Source: Halorussus marinus (GTDB taxonomy: Archaea > Halobacteriota > Halobacteria > Halobacteriales > Haladaptataceae). Taken from it: DNA of 64,000 nucleotides. Numbering within the stretch: position 1 is the first letter of the stretch; each line of letters begins with the position of its first letter. A model generated the notes under the pieces. The model had not been told where the DNA came from and did no database searches. It was given only the letters and a program-made list of their open reading frames with translations. This document shows, one piece after another, positions 29,020-38,660 of the stretch. The position numbers and the translations under genes were made by a program. Where the stretch lies: NCBI RefSeq assembly GCF_004765795.1, contig NZ_SBIV01000002.1, forward strand, positions 62,001 through 126,000, written 5' to 3'.

Positions 29020-30162
29020 ATGGACTCGCTAGTCGAAGACGCCATCGAGGAAGCCGAGGAGGACGAGGAGCCCTCCCGGCAGCCCACTTCGGGGGGAGCC
29101 GCCCAAGACGTGACCCCGTCGGGAACGATGACCGACGAGGAGCTGAAAGACGTTCTGCAGGACCTCCAGACCGACATCACGGTGGTCGGCTGTGGCGGCG
29201 CCGGCGGCAACACGGTCAACCGCATGGCCGAGGAGGGCATCCACGGCGCGAAGCTCGTGGCCGCAAACACCGACGTACAGCACCTCGTCGAGATCGAGGC
29301 CGACACCAAGATCCTGATGGGCGAACAGAAGACCCAGGGCCGGGGCGCCGGATCGCTCCCGCAGGTCGGCGAGGAGGCCGCCCTCGAGAGCCAAGACGAG
29401 GTCTACGACGCCATCGACGGCTCGGACATGGTGTTCGTCACCGCGGGTCTGGGCGGAGGGACCGGTACGGGGTCGGCCCCGGTCGTCGCGAAGGCCGCCC
29501 GCGAGTCGGGCGCGCTCACCATCTCCATCGTGACGACGCCGTTCACCGCCGAGGGGGAGGTCAGACGGACCAACGCCGAGGCCGGCCTCGAACGGCTCCG
29601 GGACGTCTCTGACACCGTCATCGTCGTCCCCAACGACCGACTGCTCGACTCGGTGGGCAAGCTCCCCGTCCGCCAAGCGTTCAAGGTCGCCGACGAGGTG
29701 CTGATGCGGTCGGTCAAGGGCATCACCGAACTCATCACCAAGCCCGGACTCGTCAACCTCGACTTCGCCGACGTCCGGACCGTCATGGAGAAAGGCGGCG
29801 TCGCGATGATCGGGCTCGGAGAGAGCGACTCGGACGCCAAGGCCCAGGACTCGGTGAAGTCGGCGCTCCGCTCTCCCCTGCTCGACGTCGACATCTCCGG
29901 GGCGAACTCCGCGCTGGTGAACGTCACGGGCGGCAACGACATGTCGATCGAGGAGGCCGAGGGCGTCGTCGAGGAGATCTACGACCGGATCGACCCCGAC
30001 GCCCGCATCATCTGGGGGACCTCCATCGACGAGGAACTCGACGGCGAGATGCGCACGATGATCGTCGTCACGGGCGTCGAGTCGCCCCAGATCTACGGCC
30101 GCAACGAGGCCCAGCAGGCCAAGGCCGACCAGAAGCTCCAGGACATCGACTACGTCGAGTAG
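29020..30162 (+). CDS. ftsZ1: cell division GTPase FtsZ1
   Basis: A 380-residue tubulin-family protein forming the division ring. The GTP-binding signature [10 protein letters not shown] (~residues 146-155) and the T7-loop region ([13 protein letters not shown], ~245-257) are intact, preceded by [13 protein letters not shown]. It carries an acidic N-terminal extension of ~40 residues before the conserved fold. Assignment to FtsZ1 rather than FtsZ2 rests on the typical ftsZ1-secE-spt5 neighbourhood. TATA-like GATAATTAAG lies ~27 nt before the ATG, so the transcript is leaderless. Confidence 0.95.
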   Translation: MDSLVEDAIEEAEEDEEPSRQPTSGGAAQDVTPSGTMTDEELKDVLQDLQTDITVVGCGGAGGNTVNRMAEEGIHGAKLVAANTDVQHLVEIEADTKILMGEQKTQGRGAGSLPQVGEEAALESQDEVYDAIDGSDMVFVTAGLGGGTGTGSAPVVAKAARESGALTISIVTTPFTAEGEVRRTNAEAGLERLRDVSDTVIVVPNDRLLDSVGKLPVRQAFKVADEVLMRSVKGITELITKPGLVNLDFADVRTVMEKGGVAMIGLGESDSDAKAQDSVKSALRSPLLDVDISGANSALVNVTGGNDMSIEEAEGVVEEIYDRIDPDARIIWGTSIDEELDGEMRTMIVVTGVESPQIYGRNEAQQAKADQKLQDIDYVE

Positions 30163-30266
30163 CGCTCCCCCCGATCGCCCTGCCCCGCGTCTCTCCCGTT
30201 CTGTCGATCGCCGCCCCCGCCCCAGAACAATAGATAGAAAACCCTCGCTCTCTAACCCCCGATAAC

Positions 30267-30434
30267 ATGGATGTCAAGCTAGACCTCTCGTCGTACGTCC
30301 GCGTGCTGAAGCTCGCCAGCACGCCGTCGTGGGAGGAGTTCTCGAAGATCTCGAAGATCGCCGGCGCCGGAATCGTGCTGGTCGGCCTGCTCGGATTCCT
30401 CATCTTCGCGGTCATGAGCTTCCTCCCCTCGTAG
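30267..30434 (+). CDS. secE: protein translocase subunit SecE (Sec61 gamma)
   Basis: A 55-residue single-pass membrane protein. A cytoplasmic amphipathic part (SSYVRVLKLASTPSWEEFSKIS, starting at residue 8) is followed by a membrane helix (IVLVGLLGFLIFAVMSFL, ~36-53). This is the complete archaeal SecE form. It partners SecY in the translocon. It lies between ftsZ1 and spt5, the arrangement typical of haloarchaea, and ends 10 nt before spt5. Confidence 0.93.
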   Translation: MDVKLDLSSYVRVLKLASTPSWEEFSKISKIAGAGIVLVGLLGFLIFAVMSFLPS

Positions 30435-30444
30435 GTGATCTCGG

Positions 30445-30882
30445 ATGCCAATGTACGCCGTCAAGACGACCGCGAGCCAGGAACGCACCGTCGCAGATAT
30501 GATCATCAACCGCGAGGAGCCCGAGATCCACGCCGCGCTCGCGCCCGACTCGCTCACGAGCTACGTGATGGTCGAGGCCGACGACGACGCCGCCATCAGC
30601 CGGGTCCTCGAAGAGATCCCCCACGCCCAGAGCATCGTGCCGGGCAAGAGCGACATCTCGGAGGTCGAACACTTCCTGTCGCCGACCCCGGACGTCGAGG
30701 GGATCGCCGAGAGCGACATCGTCGAACTCATCGCCGGCCCGTTCAAGGGCGAGAAGGCCCAGGTCCAGCGCATCGACGAGGGCAAAGACCAGGTGACCGT
30801 CGAACTGTACGAGGCCACGGTCCCGATTCCGGTGACGGTCCGGGGCGACCAGATCCGGGTGCTGGACTCCGAAGAGCGGTAG
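30445..30882 (+). CDS. spt5: transcription elongation factor Spt5 (NusG)
   Basis: A 145-residue protein with an NGN domain (MYAVKTTASQERTVADMI to ~residue 85) and a C-terminal KOW domain (DIVELIAGPFKGEKAQVQRID, ~97-117). It binds the RNA polymerase clamp with Spt4 to raise processivity. Two starts are possible (30445 and 30451); both give the NGN domain. It is the last gene of the ftsZ1-secE-spt5 operon and is followed by a hairpin terminator. Confidence 0.95.
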   Translation: MPMYAVKTTASQERTVADMIINREEPEIHAALAPDSLTSYVMVEADDDAAISRVLEEIPHAQSIVPGKSDISEVEHFLSPTPDVEGIAESDIVELIAGPFKGEKAQVQRIDEGKDQVTVELYEATVPIPVTVRGDQIRVLDSEER

Positions 30883-30917
30883 TCGCCGGCGTACGCCGAA
30901 CGGAGTGTGGCGTTTCA

Positions 30918-30946
30918 CCGACCGCGTTCGCGGTCGGTCTTTTTGG
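30918..30946 (+). terminator. hairpin plus T-tract terminator after spt5
   Basis: CCGACCGCG-TT-CGCGGTCGG forms a 9 bp perfect stem with a 2 nt loop (30918-30937), directly followed by TCTTTTTGG, and a second T5 tract at ~30952-30956. It ends the ftsZ1-secE-spt5 unit 36 nt after the stop codon. No gene occupies 30883-31019. Confidence 0.7.
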
Positions 30947-31019
30947 TCCAGATTTTTGCGCCGAGCGGTGCCCACAGCGAACGGCGTGAGCGAGGACACC
31001 CGAGGCCCAAAAAGGTGTC

Positions 31020-31490
31020 TTACAGCCCCTCCAGCGACCGGAGCTTCTGCTCGACGCTCGGGGGCGCGGCGCTCGGCCCGTCGCGCACCCGGTGGTCCGG
31101 GATCACCAGCGGCGCGGGGTTCTCGGCGAGCGCGGTCCGGACCGCGTCGAGGTCCGCCTCGTCGGTGTGGTCGACGCCGCTGGTCATCCGCGCCAGCGTC
31201 TCGACGGTGATCTGGTCGCCGTACGGGACCCGGCGGACGCGCTCTAGCACGGCCCGCTGGGTCGTCGGCACGGTCAGCGCGACCTCCGCGTCCGAGAAGT
31301 CGTCCTCGACGCCCCCGAGATAGTCGGTGATCCGGTCGAGCAGGTCGTGGTCCTCGATCGCCTCCTTGTCGGGCGAGTCGGGAAACGAGACGCTGAGCAC
31401 CCGCCCGCTCGCGATGCCGAGTTGGACGTATCGGTCGAGGTACGACGATTCTCGCGCGTAGATGCCGGCGACGTCGTCCATCTCGTCCAT
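31020..31490 (-). CDS. MGMT-like protein lacking the alkyl-acceptor cysteine
   Basis: A 156-residue homologue of O6-methylguanine-DNA methyltransferase. The family pattern is present, including [17 protein letters not shown] (DNA-binding HTH, ~residues 86-102) and [15 protein letters not shown] (~121-135), but the active-site PCHRV has become PDHRV, with Asp132 in place of the acceptor Cys. It therefore cannot perform the suicide transfer and may instead resemble alkyltransferase-like proteins that flag damage, which also lack the cysteine. The start at 31490 is chosen because of a TTCAAG promoter-like element 27 nt upstream; 31550 and 31481 are alternatives. It is divergent from trpC with a shared control region. 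Confidence 0.82.
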   Translation of the reverse strand: MDEMDDVAGIYARESSYLDRYVQLGIASGRVLSVSFPDSPDKEAIEDHDLLDRITDYLGGVEDDFSDAEVALTVPTTQRAVLERVRRVPYGDQITVETLARMTSGVDHTDEADLDAVRTALAENPAPLVIPDHRVRDGPSAAPPSVEQKLRSLEGL

Positions 31491-31551
31491 GCCCGCCGCT
31501 TCGAGCGGTTCGGACTTGAAGATTCCGCGGGCGGGCCCGGACAGACGCAAG

Positions 31552-31582
31552 CCTTATGTACAATTCCGTCCGTTAATGCACA
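31552..31582 (+). promoter_or_regulatory. trpCBA promoter with TGTACA-like operator half-sites
   Basis: A TATA-like CTTATGTA (31552-31559) lies ~27 nt before the trpC ATG at 31583. TGTACA (31557-31562) overlaps the TATA element and TGCACA (31577-31582) abuts the start codon, 20 bp apart, or two helical turns. TGTACA is the core of the TRP box bound by the archaeal repressor TrpY in Methanothermobacter; a similar role here is inference. Confidence 0.4.
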
Positions 31583-32371
31583 ATGATGGACGAAAACGAC
31601 GCGCTCGCGCCCGCGGTCAGATCGATCCTGCGGGCCGCGGAGGACCGGGGCGACCCCGACGCCGACCGACTGTCTGTCGACGCTCGATCGTTCCCGGACG
31701 CGGTCGCGTCGGCGGAGGCCGACGGCCGCCTCCCGGTCGTCGCGGAGATCAAGCCGACGAGCCCGACCACGGCGGGCACCCGCGAGGCCGACCCCGTGGC
31801 GCTCGCCGAGCGGATGATCGACGGCGGTGCGGCCGCGCTCTCGGTGCTGACCGAGCCCGAACACTTCGGCGGCTCGCCCGAGACCCTCCGGCGGGTCCGA
31901 GCGGCGGTCGACGTGCCCGTGCTCCGGAAGGACTTTCTGCTCGAAGCGGCCCAACTCGACACCGTCGAAGCGGATCTGGTCTTGCTCATCGCGCGGTTCG
32001 TCGACGACCTCGACGGGCTGGTCGCCGCCGCGAAGGCCCGTGGCTTTCAGGTGCTCGTCGAGGTCCACGACCGCGCGGAGCTCAGACGGGCGATCGAGGC
32101 GGGCGCCGAGATCGTCGGCGTGAACAACCGCGATCTGGCGAAGCTCGCGGTCGACCTCGAAACGTTCGAGTCGGTCGCGCCCCACGTCCCGGACGACGTG
32201 ACGCTGGTCGCCGAGAGCGGGATCGCGACCCCCGACGACGCCCGGCGGATGCGAGCGGCCGGCGCCGACGCGCTGCTGGTCGGCTCGGCGATCATGGACG
32301 GCGTCGCGGACGGCGAAGGCGACGCCCTCGAAACGGTGACCGAGAACACACAGAGGCTGACACACGCATGA
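31583..32371 (+). CDS. trpC: indole-3-glycerol phosphate synthase
   Basis: A 262-residue TIM-barrel enzyme closing the indole ring in tryptophan synthesis. The catalytic set is visible: [12 protein letters not shown] (Glu/Lys), [22 protein letters not shown] (Lys) and [11 protein letters not shown] with NNRDL and ESGI phosphate-binding strands. It is the first gene of trpCBA and overlaps trpB by 4 nt. Two ATG codons are adjacent; the first (31583) fits the leaderless promoter. Confidence 0.95.
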   Translation: MMDENDALAPAVRSILRAAEDRGDPDADRLSVDARSFPDAVASAEADGRLPVVAEIKPTSPTTAGTREADPVALAERMIDGGAAALSVLTEPEHFGGSPETLRRVRAAVDVPVLRKDFLLEAAQLDTVEADLVLLIARFVDDLDGLVAAAKARGFQVLVEVHDRAELRRAIEAGAEIVGVNNRDLAKLAVDLETFESVAPHVPDDVTLVAESGIATPDDARRMRAAGADALLVGSAIMDGVADGEGDALETVTENTQRLTHA

Positions 32372-33663
32372 GTAGCGAACCCAAGTTCGGCGATTACGGC
32401 GGCCAGTACGTCCCCGAGGCGCTGATGCCCGCCGTCGAGGAACTGACCGACGCGTACGAGCGGTACGTGTTGAAAAACGAGGACGGCTTCGTCGACGAGT
32501 TCCGGCGCCGGCTGGCCGACTTCGGCGGCCGGCCCACGCCGCTCCAGCGCGCCGACGCCCTCTCCGAGCGGTACGATCGAGAGATCTACCTCAAGCGCGA
32601 GGACCTGCTCCACGGGGGCGCCCACAAGCTCAACAACGCGCTCGGGCAGGTCCTGCTCGCGAAGTACATGGGCAAAGACCGCATCGTGGCCGAGACCGGC
32701 GCCGGCCAGCACGGCACCGCGACCGCGATGGCGGCGGCCCACCTCGACATCGACTGCGAGATCTACATGGGCCGGACCGACATCAACCGCCAGCGCCCCA
32801 ACGTCTTCCGGATGCGCATCCACGACGCGGCGGTCAACCCCGTCGAGATGGGGTCGGGCACGCTCAAGGAGGCGATCAACGAGACGATGCGCGACTGGGC
32901 GACCAACGTCGAGGACACCCACTACGTGATCGGCTCGATCGTCGGCCCGCACCCGTTCCCCCAGATGGTCCGGGACTTCCAGTCGGTCATCTCCGAGGAG
33001 GCCCGCGAGCAGATCCGCGAGAAAGCGGGCCGGCTCCCCGACAGCGTGGTCGCGTGCGCCGGCGGCGGCTCGAACACGATGGGCGCGTTCCACGAGTTCG
33101 TCGACGACGAGGCGGTCGACCTCTACGCGGTCGAGGCCGGCGGCTCGGGGCTGACAATCGACGAGGAGAACGACCTCGCGCCCCACTCGGCGTCGCTGTC
33201 GGCGGGCGAGGAGGGCGTCCTCCACGGCGCGCGCACCAAGCTCCTCCAGAACCCCGACGGCCAGATCCTCGAGTCCCACAGCGTGAGCGCGGGGCTCGAC
33301 TACTCGGGGGTCGGCCCGGAGCTCGCACATCTGGTCGACGACGACCGGGTGACGCCGGTCAACGTCGGCGACGACGCCGCCCTCGAAGCGTTCCACCGGC
33401 TCTCGAAGTTAGAGGGGATCATCCCGGCGCTCGAATCGAGCCACGCGCTGGCCTATCTGGAGCGCGCGGCGCGTAGCGTCGCCGACGGGTCGAGCGGCGA
33501 GCAAAGCGAGCCCGGAGACGACAGCGCCGACGAACTGGGCGACCTCGTGGTCGTCAACGTCTCGGGGCGGGGCGACAAGGACCTCGATACGGTCATCGAG
33601 GAGAGCGACGCCCGCGACATCGACGCCGCGCCGAGCATGGAGGTGTTCAACGGTGGCGAGTGA
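32368..33663 (+). CDS. trpB: tryptophan synthase beta subunit
   Basis: A 431-residue PLP enzyme joining indole and serine. The Schiff-base lysine is Lys87 in [13 protein letters not shown], and the phosphate loop [10 protein letters not shown] is intact. The haloarchaeal-specific oddity is a ~20-residue insertion near residues 371-390 ([14 protein letters not shown]), rich in Ser/Glu/Gly, just before the conserved [13 protein letters not shown] end; it should lie on the surface. It overlaps trpC by 4 nt upstream and trpA by 11 nt downstream, giving a tightly coupled operon. Confidence 0.96.
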   Translation: MSSEPKFGDYGGQYVPEALMPAVEELTDAYERYVLKNEDGFVDEFRRRLADFGGRPTPLQRADALSERYDREIYLKREDLLHGGAHKLNNALGQVLLAKYMGKDRIVAETGAGQHGTATAMAAAHLDIDCEIYMGRTDINRQRPNVFRMRIHDAAVNPVEMGSGTLKEAINETMRDWATNVEDTHYVIGSIVGPHPFPQMVRDFQSVISEEAREQIREKAGRLPDSVVACAGGGSNTMGAFHEFVDDEAVDLYAVEAGGSGLTIDEENDLAPHSASLSAGEEGVLHGARTKLLQNPDGQILESHSVSAGLDYSGVGPELAHLVDDDRVTPVNVGDDAALEAFHRLSKLEGIIPALESSHALAYLERAARSVADGSSGEQSEPGDDSADELGDLVVVNVSGRGDKDLDTVIEESDARDIDAAPSMEVFNGGE

Positions 33664-34468
33664 GATAGAAGCCGCCTTCGACGACGACCCCGCGCTCATC
33701 TCGTACGTCGCGGCGGGCGACCCCGACGCCGAGAGTACGAAGGAGTACGTCCGGGCGCTGGTCCGGGGCGGGGCCGACATCGTCGAGTTGGGCCTGCCGT
33801 TCTCCGAGCCGATCGCGGAGGGCTCGACGATTCAGGGCGCGATCCGGCGCGCGCTCGAGGCGGGCATGACGCCCCAGACGTATCTCGACCTCGTCGCGGA
33901 CCTCGACGTCGACGTGCCGCTTGTCTGTATGACCTACTACAATCTGATCTACCAGTACGGCGACGACCGGGGCGTCGAGCCCTTCGTCGCGGCCGCCGCC
34001 GAGGCGGGCATCGCGGGGCTGATCGTCCCCGACCTCCCGGTCGACGAGAGCGACCCGCTAAAGGAGGCCTGCGACGCCCACGGCCTCGATCTGATCTTCA
34101 TGGTCGCGCCGACCACGACCGACGACCGGCTCGACCGGATGCTCGCGCGGGCCTCCGGGTTCGTCTACGTGCAGGGACGGCTCGGGACGACGGGCGCGCG
34201 TTCGGACGTGAGCGACGAGACCCACGTCAGCCTCGACCGGCTGGACGCCGCCGACCTGCCGAAGGCGGTCGGGTTCGGGATCAGCGAGCGCGAGCACGCC
34301 CGCGAGATCGTCGCGGGTGGCGCCGACGGCGTGATCGTCGGGAGCGCGTTCGTGGACATCGTGGCCTCCCAGGAAAACGTGGCCGACCGCCTCGAAGCCA
34401 AGGCCCGCGAACTCAAGGCGGGCGCGGTCGAGGGCGCGGAGAAAGTACCGGAACCAGAACGAACTTAA
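33653..34468 (+). CDS. trpA: tryptophan synthase alpha subunit
   Basis: A 271-residue TIM-barrel subunit cleaving indole-3-glycerol phosphate. The catalytic glutamate is Glu45 in [13 protein letters not shown]; the second acid, Asp60 in Salmonella, is Glu56 here, a conservative change I believe is usual in haloarchaea. [16 protein letters not shown] and [18 protein letters not shown] form the phosphate site. It begins at GTG 33653 inside the end of trpB (11 nt overlap), with no better ATG in reach. Confidence 0.95.
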   Translation: MASEIEAAFDDDPALISYVAAGDPDAESTKEYVRALVRGGADIVELGLPFSEPIAEGSTIQGAIRRALEAGMTPQTYLDLVADLDVDVPLVCMTYYNLIYQYGDDRGVEPFVAAAAEAGIAGLIVPDLPVDESDPLKEACDAHGLDLIFMVAPTTTDDRLDRMLARASGFVYVQGRLGTTGARSDVSDETHVSLDRLDAADLPKAVGFGISEREHAREIVAGGADGVIVGSAFVDIVASQENVADRLEAKARELKAGAVEGAEKVPEPERT

Positions 34469-34495
34469 CGGCCGCTTGCCACAGACTCACATACT

Positions 34496-35290
34496 ATGGA
34501 CGCCGGAACTGCGGCACGACTCGACCGGATCGGTACAGACGGAAACTACGTAATGGTCCCGATGGACCACGGCATCACGCTCGGAGCCGTCGACGGCCTC
34601 GTCGACATCGAATCGACCGTCGACGCGGTGACCCGCGGCGGCGCGGACTCGGTGCTCACCCAGAAGGGCATCGCGCCCCGCGTCCACCCGAACAAAAACG
34701 GGAAAGGCTACGTCGTCCACCTCAACGCCTCGACGACGATCGGTCCCCACAACAACGACAAGCGGCTCACCGGGAGCGTCAAGGAAGCGGTCCGGGCGGG
34801 CGCGGACGCGGTCTCGTTTCACATCAACGTCGGGAGCGACTACGAGCGCGACCAGCTCGAAGCGCTCTCCCGGATCACCGACACCGCCGACGAGTACGGG
34901 ATGCCCGTGCTCGCGATGGCCTACGCTCGCGGGCCGGGGGTCGACGAACACGACGCGGAGAGTCTGGGCCACGCGGTCCGACTCGCCGAGGAGGTCGGCG
35001 CGGACCTCGTGAAGACCGCCTACAGCGGCGACGCCGAGAGCTTCGAGCGGGTCACCGAGTCGACCGCCAAGCCGGTCATCATCGCGGGCGGCGAGCCCGA
35101 GGGCGACCGCGCGACGCTCCGAAACGTTCGGGGCGCGATGGACGCCGGAGCCTCGGGGGTGTCGATGGGCAGGACCATGTTCCAGCACGGCGACCCCGAG
35201 GCGCTCTCGAACGCCGTCGCGCTCGTGGTCCACGAGGGCTACTCGGCCGACGAGGCGCTCGGCGAGGCCGGGCTGGCGGTCGAGGCCTGA
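34496..35290 (+). CDS. 2-amino-3,7-dideoxy-D-threo-hept-6-ulosonate synthase (AroA', class I aldolase family)
   Basis: A 264-residue aldolase of the FbaB/DeoC family. The Schiff-base lysine is Lys173 in [11 protein letters not shown] and Tyr143 in AMAYARGPG is the likely proton donor. The N-terminal [11 protein letters not shown] and the motifs KGIAPRVH and [11 protein letters not shown] match the archaeal enzyme that starts the alternative route to dehydroquinate. It lies 27 nt after trpA, so aromatic synthesis genes are grouped. Plain fructose-bisphosphate aldolase activity is the alternative annotation. The usual partner aroB is not adjacent. Confidence 0.88.
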   Translation: MDAGTAARLDRIGTDGNYVMVPMDHGITLGAVDGLVDIESTVDAVTRGGADSVLTQKGIAPRVHPNKNGKGYVVHLNASTTIGPHNNDKRLTGSVKEAVRAGADAVSFHINVGSDYERDQLEALSRITDTADEYGMPVLAMAYARGPGVDEHDAESLGHAVRLAEEVGADLVKTAYSGDAESFERVTESTAKPVIIAGGEPEGDRATLRNVRGAMDAGASGVSMGRTMFQHGDPEALSNAVALVVHEGYSADEALGEAGLAVEA

Positions 35291-35441
35291 CGCGGTTCCG
35301 GCAGACGCCGTTCTCGCGGTCTTCACGAGTGCAGTCGCGTTCTACGCCGGATCGCTCCGAATCGAAGGCCCAACGCCGGACCGAGCCCCGAGGCCGGTCG
35401 GGAACGGAACCGATAAACGAATCCCGGCAATTTTTACTCGC

Positions 35442-36491
35442 ATGGAGCGCGAACCGCAGGACTTCGGGCGGGTCCTCTCGTCGATGTGTACCAAGCCCCA
35501 CCCCGACGCCCGCGCGGCCGCCGACCGCTTCCTCGCGAGCAACCCCGGCGACCCAACCACCTACCCCGCGGTCGCCGACCTGGAACGGGAGGTGGTCGCG
35601 ACGCTGGGAGAGATCACCGGCCTCTCGGACCCCCACGGCTACGTCGCCAGCGGGGGCACCGAGGCGAACCTCCAGGCGGTGCGGGCCGCCCGGAATCGCT
35701 CGGACGCCGACGCCCCGAACGTCGTGGCCCCCGAGAGCGTCCACTTCAGCTTCCGGAAAGCCGCGGACGTACTCGGCGTCGAACTGCGGCTCGCTCCGGT
35801 CGACGCCGACCGCCGGGCCGACCCCGCCGCGGTCCGGCGGCTCGCCGACCCCGACACCGCGCTCGTGGTCGGCGTCGCGGGGACCACCGAGTACGGGCGC
35901 GTGGACCCGATTCCCGACCTCGCCGCGGTCGCCGAGGAGGTCGGGGCGCTGGTGCACGTCGACGCGGCGTGGGGCGGGTTCGCCCTCCCGTTTACCGACC
36001 GCGATTGGAACTTCGCCGACGCCCCGGTCGACACGATGACGATAGACCCCCACAAGCTGGGCCGGGCGCCGGTTCCGGCGGGCGGGTTCCTCGCTCGCGA
36101 GCAGGCGGTCGTCGACGGGCTCGCGGTCGACACGCCCTACCTCGATTCGGCCTCCCAGGCCAGCCTGACCGGCACCCGGAGCGGCGCGGGGGTCGCGGGC
36201 GCCCGCGCGGCGCTCGACGCGCTGTGGCCCGACGGCTACCGCCGCAACTACGAGCGTGGGCTCGCGAACGCCGAGTGGCTCGCCGACGCCCTCGAATCGC
36301 GGGGGTACGACGTGATCGAGCCGGTGCTCCCGCTCGTCGCGGCCGACGTGCCGGCGGCGACCGTCGAGTCGCTACGGGCCGAGGGGTGGCGGGTCTCGCC
36401 GACGGGCGCGGGCGAGCTCCGGGTGGTCTGTATGCCCCACGTCACCCGCGAGATGCTCGAAGCGTTCGTGGCCGACCTCGACGCGGCGTGA
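35442..36491 (+). CDS. mfnA: PLP-dependent decarboxylase, MfnA type (aspartate/tyrosine decarboxylase)
   Basis: A 349-residue group II decarboxylase. The PLP lysine is Lys205 in [13 protein letters not shown]; upstream the [16 protein letters not shown] and [10 protein letters not shown] motifs hold the cofactor. In archaea MfnA homologues decarboxylate L-aspartate to beta-alanine for CoA, or tyrosine to tyramine in methanogens. With pantoate kinase and phosphopantothenate synthetase in the same window and no methanofuran pathway expected, the aspartate role is favoured. It starts at ATG 35442 shortly after a T-rich promoter-like AATTTTTA. Confidence 0.88.
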   Translation: MEREPQDFGRVLSSMCTKPHPDARAAADRFLASNPGDPTTYPAVADLEREVVATLGEITGLSDPHGYVASGGTEANLQAVRAARNRSDADAPNVVAPESVHFSFRKAADVLGVELRLAPVDADRRADPAAVRRLADPDTALVVGVAGTTEYGRVDPIPDLAAVAEEVGALVHVDAAWGGFALPFTDRDWNFADAPVDTMTIDPHKLGRAPVPAGGFLAREQAVVDGLAVDTPYLDSASQASLTGTRSGAGVAGARAALDALWPDGYRRNYERGLANAEWLADALESRGYDVIEPVLPLVAADVPAATVESLRAEGWRVSPTGAGELRVVCMPHVTREMLEAFVADLDAA

Positions 36492-36624
36492 CCGCCGGGA
36501 CGATCTGGGGACCGCGCTCACGGCGTTTCTCGCGAACGCCGTCACCGCCTCGGCCGGCGCCGGCCCGTCGCGCTCGCCACCGGGAGACACAACAACTAAG
36601 ACCGCGGTTTCCCATCTACGAGCC

Positions 36625-37185
36625 GTGTTTAGTCTGGGTCTGCCGCTGCTGCTCGACGTCCCCGCGCTCGGATCGTTCGAGTGGGTCCAACACGCCGTCG
36701 AGACCGCGACAGGGTGGGTCGGATTGGTCATCATCTTCGTCTACTCGTTTCTCATCGCCTTCGCGCTCCCCGGCGTGAGCGAGGTGGTGCTCGCGGCGCC
36801 GCTCGACCTCGGGCTCTCGCGGCCGGCCAAGCTCGCGGTCATCATCGTCATCAGCGGGCTCGGCAAGGCCGCCGGGAGCATGCTCGCGTTCCACATCGGA
36901 CAGGAGGCCAAAGAGTCGGGGCCGATCATCTCCGCGCTCAGGCGATCGCGGTTCGACATCATCGAGTGGTCGGAGAAAAACACCGTCAAGCTCGCCCGCA
37001 AGTGGGGATACCTCGGGATGGCGCTGGCGCTCTCGGTGCCGTTCTTCCCGGACACCATCTCCATCTACGCGTTCGCGGTGCTCGAAGAGGACTACGGCAA
37101 GTTCGCGCTGGCGACGTTCGCGGGGAGCGTCGGCCGCCTGCTGGTGACGCTGTTTCTCGTCGGCTCGACGGTGCTCGTGTTCTGA
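36625..37185 (+). CDS. VTT/DedA-like membrane protein
   Basis: A 186-residue protein with four to five membrane segments. It shows the family features of SNARE-associated/VTT proteins: a re-entrant PGVSEVVLAAP motif (~residues 49-59), a GKAAGSMLAFHIG loop and RKWGYLGMALALSVPFFPDT, with the Arg and Pro expected for the transport core. VTT proteins move lipids or their precursors across membranes. The only sensible start is GTG at 36625. The 133 bp before it contain no gene. Confidence 0.78.
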   Translation: MFSLGLPLLLDVPALGSFEWVQHAVETATGWVGLVIIFVYSFLIAFALPGVSEVVLAAPLDLGLSRPAKLAVIIVISGLGKAAGSMLAFHIGQEAKESGPIISALRRSRFDIIEWSEKNTVKLARKWGYLGMALALSVPFFPDTISIYAFAVLEEDYGKFALATFAGSVGRLLVTLFLVGSTVLVF

Positions 37186-37191
37186 GGCGGG

Positions 37192-38613
37192 CTACAGGTA
37201 GTCGAACTCGCGGTCGGTCCCGGTCTCGAACCCCTGTCGCTCGTGGGCCCACTCGAACGGGCGCTCGTCGGTTCGGTCGGCGAGGAACTCCACGATCCGG
37301 TCGCCGACGTCGCTCCCGTAGAGGGCCGGCCCCGCCGCCATGCGCTCGCGGGTCCGATCGTCGTCGTAGACGTGCTCGATCATCTCGCGGACGAACTCGC
37401 CCGAGACGGGCGGGACGAGCAGGTTGGTGTTCGCGTCGAACACCGTCTCGGGGCGGTCGGTGTTGAACCGCGCGGTCAGACACAGCGCCTCGTCGATGTG
37501 GTTGAGCTCTTCCTGCATGCTCCCCGAGTCGGTGAACGCCGCGAAACACTGGCCCGATTCGAGGAACTCGTAGACGTGGGCGTGTTTCTTCCACAGACCG
37601 GTGAACAGGAAGTTGTCGCGCTCGTCGGCGAGCCCGACCAGCTTCTCGCGGAGCCCGTACTCGCGCAGGGCGCGTTCGGTCGCGGTGAGCTCGACGAAGT
37701 TGACGTTGTGGCCGTCCTCGACCAGTCCGATCACGGCGTCGACGACGCTCTCGAAGCGCTCGGGGAGCAGATTCGCGCGGCGGTGGATGTCGACCCGGAT
37801 CCAGTCGTCGCGGTCTTCTAAGACCGGGTAAACGTCGAAGACGCTCTCGTCGAGGTCGGCGTCTTTCTTCGCCTCGATCGCGTCGACCACGGAGTTTCCG
37901 ACCACCGGGATGCGCTCGCGACCGTCGACCGCGCCGGGATAGCCCTCCTCGCGGAGGTGGCGGCGGTTCAGGTCGGTCGGCGCGAAGTGATAGAGCGCGG
38001 CCGCCGAGCCGACGAAGGTGTCGTACTGCTCGGGGAACGGCTCGGTCCGGTTGCGCTCCCACTCGCCGTCCCACTGGGCGGCGACGACCTCGGCGGGGTC
38101 GGCCGACGGCTCCAGTTCGACCGGCGCCATCCCGCGGAGCCCGGCCTCGTTGTGCGCGACCAGCTGGTTCGTCGCGAACAGCCACGCCTGCGGGACGATC
38201 CCCGCCGCGAGGGTGTCGCCGTGGACGATCGGCAACACCGTCGTGTCGGGGTACCGCTCGTCGAGCGTCTCGGCGAACCGCTCGACCTTCCGCATCAGCT
38301 GGGCGGTCTTCTCCGAGAGGTCGCCCCGGACCCGGAGGTCGGCCCCGACCCGGTCTTCGATGCCGTACTCGGTCAGTCCGTGGCCGAGCACGTCGTCGTA
38401 GTGCTGGCCGGTGTGGAGCACGAAACACGGGACGCCGCGCCGGTCGGCCGCGGTCACCAGCGGCGCCTGCTTGTAGAAGTCGGGCTTCGTCGCGGTCACG
38501 ACCGCGAGTGCGCGGTCGGCTCGGTCCAACTGGGCCGCGAGTCGGTCGTGGTAGATCTCCATCTCGGGCATTCGGTACGGAACCAGTGTGGCGAGCGACG
38601 AGTAGGTTCCCAT
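37192..38613 (-). CDS. UDP-N-acetylglucosamine 2-epimerase family protein
   Basis: A 473-residue protein, longer than WecB (~370), with the family motifs FVLHTGQHYDDVLG (~residues 70-85), PIVHGDTLAAG, AHNEAGLRG (quoted with its Glu) and FTDSGSMQEEL near the C-terminus. The extra ~100 residues include a segment AAQWDGEWERNRTEPF. It would interconvert GlcNAc and ManNAc nucleotide sugars, or hydrolyse them. It is not beside other sugar-nucleotide genes. The ATG at 38613 gives MGTYSSLATLVPYRMPE; the in-frame 38649 start is less likely. Confidence 0.82.
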   Translation of the reverse strand: MGTYSSLATLVPYRMPEMEIYHDRLAAQLDRADRALAVVTATKPDFYKQAPLVTAADRRGVPCFVLHTGQHYDDVLGHGLTEYGIEDRVGADLRVRGDLSEKTAQLMRKVERFAETLDERYPDTTVLPIVHGDTLAAGIVPQAWLFATNQLVAHNEAGLRGMAPVELEPSADPAEVVAAQWDGEWERNRTEPFPEQYDTFVGSAAALYHFAPTDLNRRHLREEGYPGAVDGRERIPVVGNSVVDAIEAKKDADLDESVFDVYPVLEDRDDWIRVDIHRRANLLPERFESVVDAVIGLVEDGHNVNFVELTATERALREYGLREKLVGLADERDNFLFTGLWKKHAHVYEFLESGQCFAAFTDSGSMQEELNHIDEALCLTARFNTDRPETVFDANTNLLVPPVSGEFVREMIEHVYDDDRTRERMAAGPALYGSDVGDRIVEFLADRTDERPFEWAHERQGFETGTDREFDYL

Positions 38614-38660
38614 TCGCGAACGGAAGCGTTCAAACCGGGCGGGCGACAACCGACGAGCCG

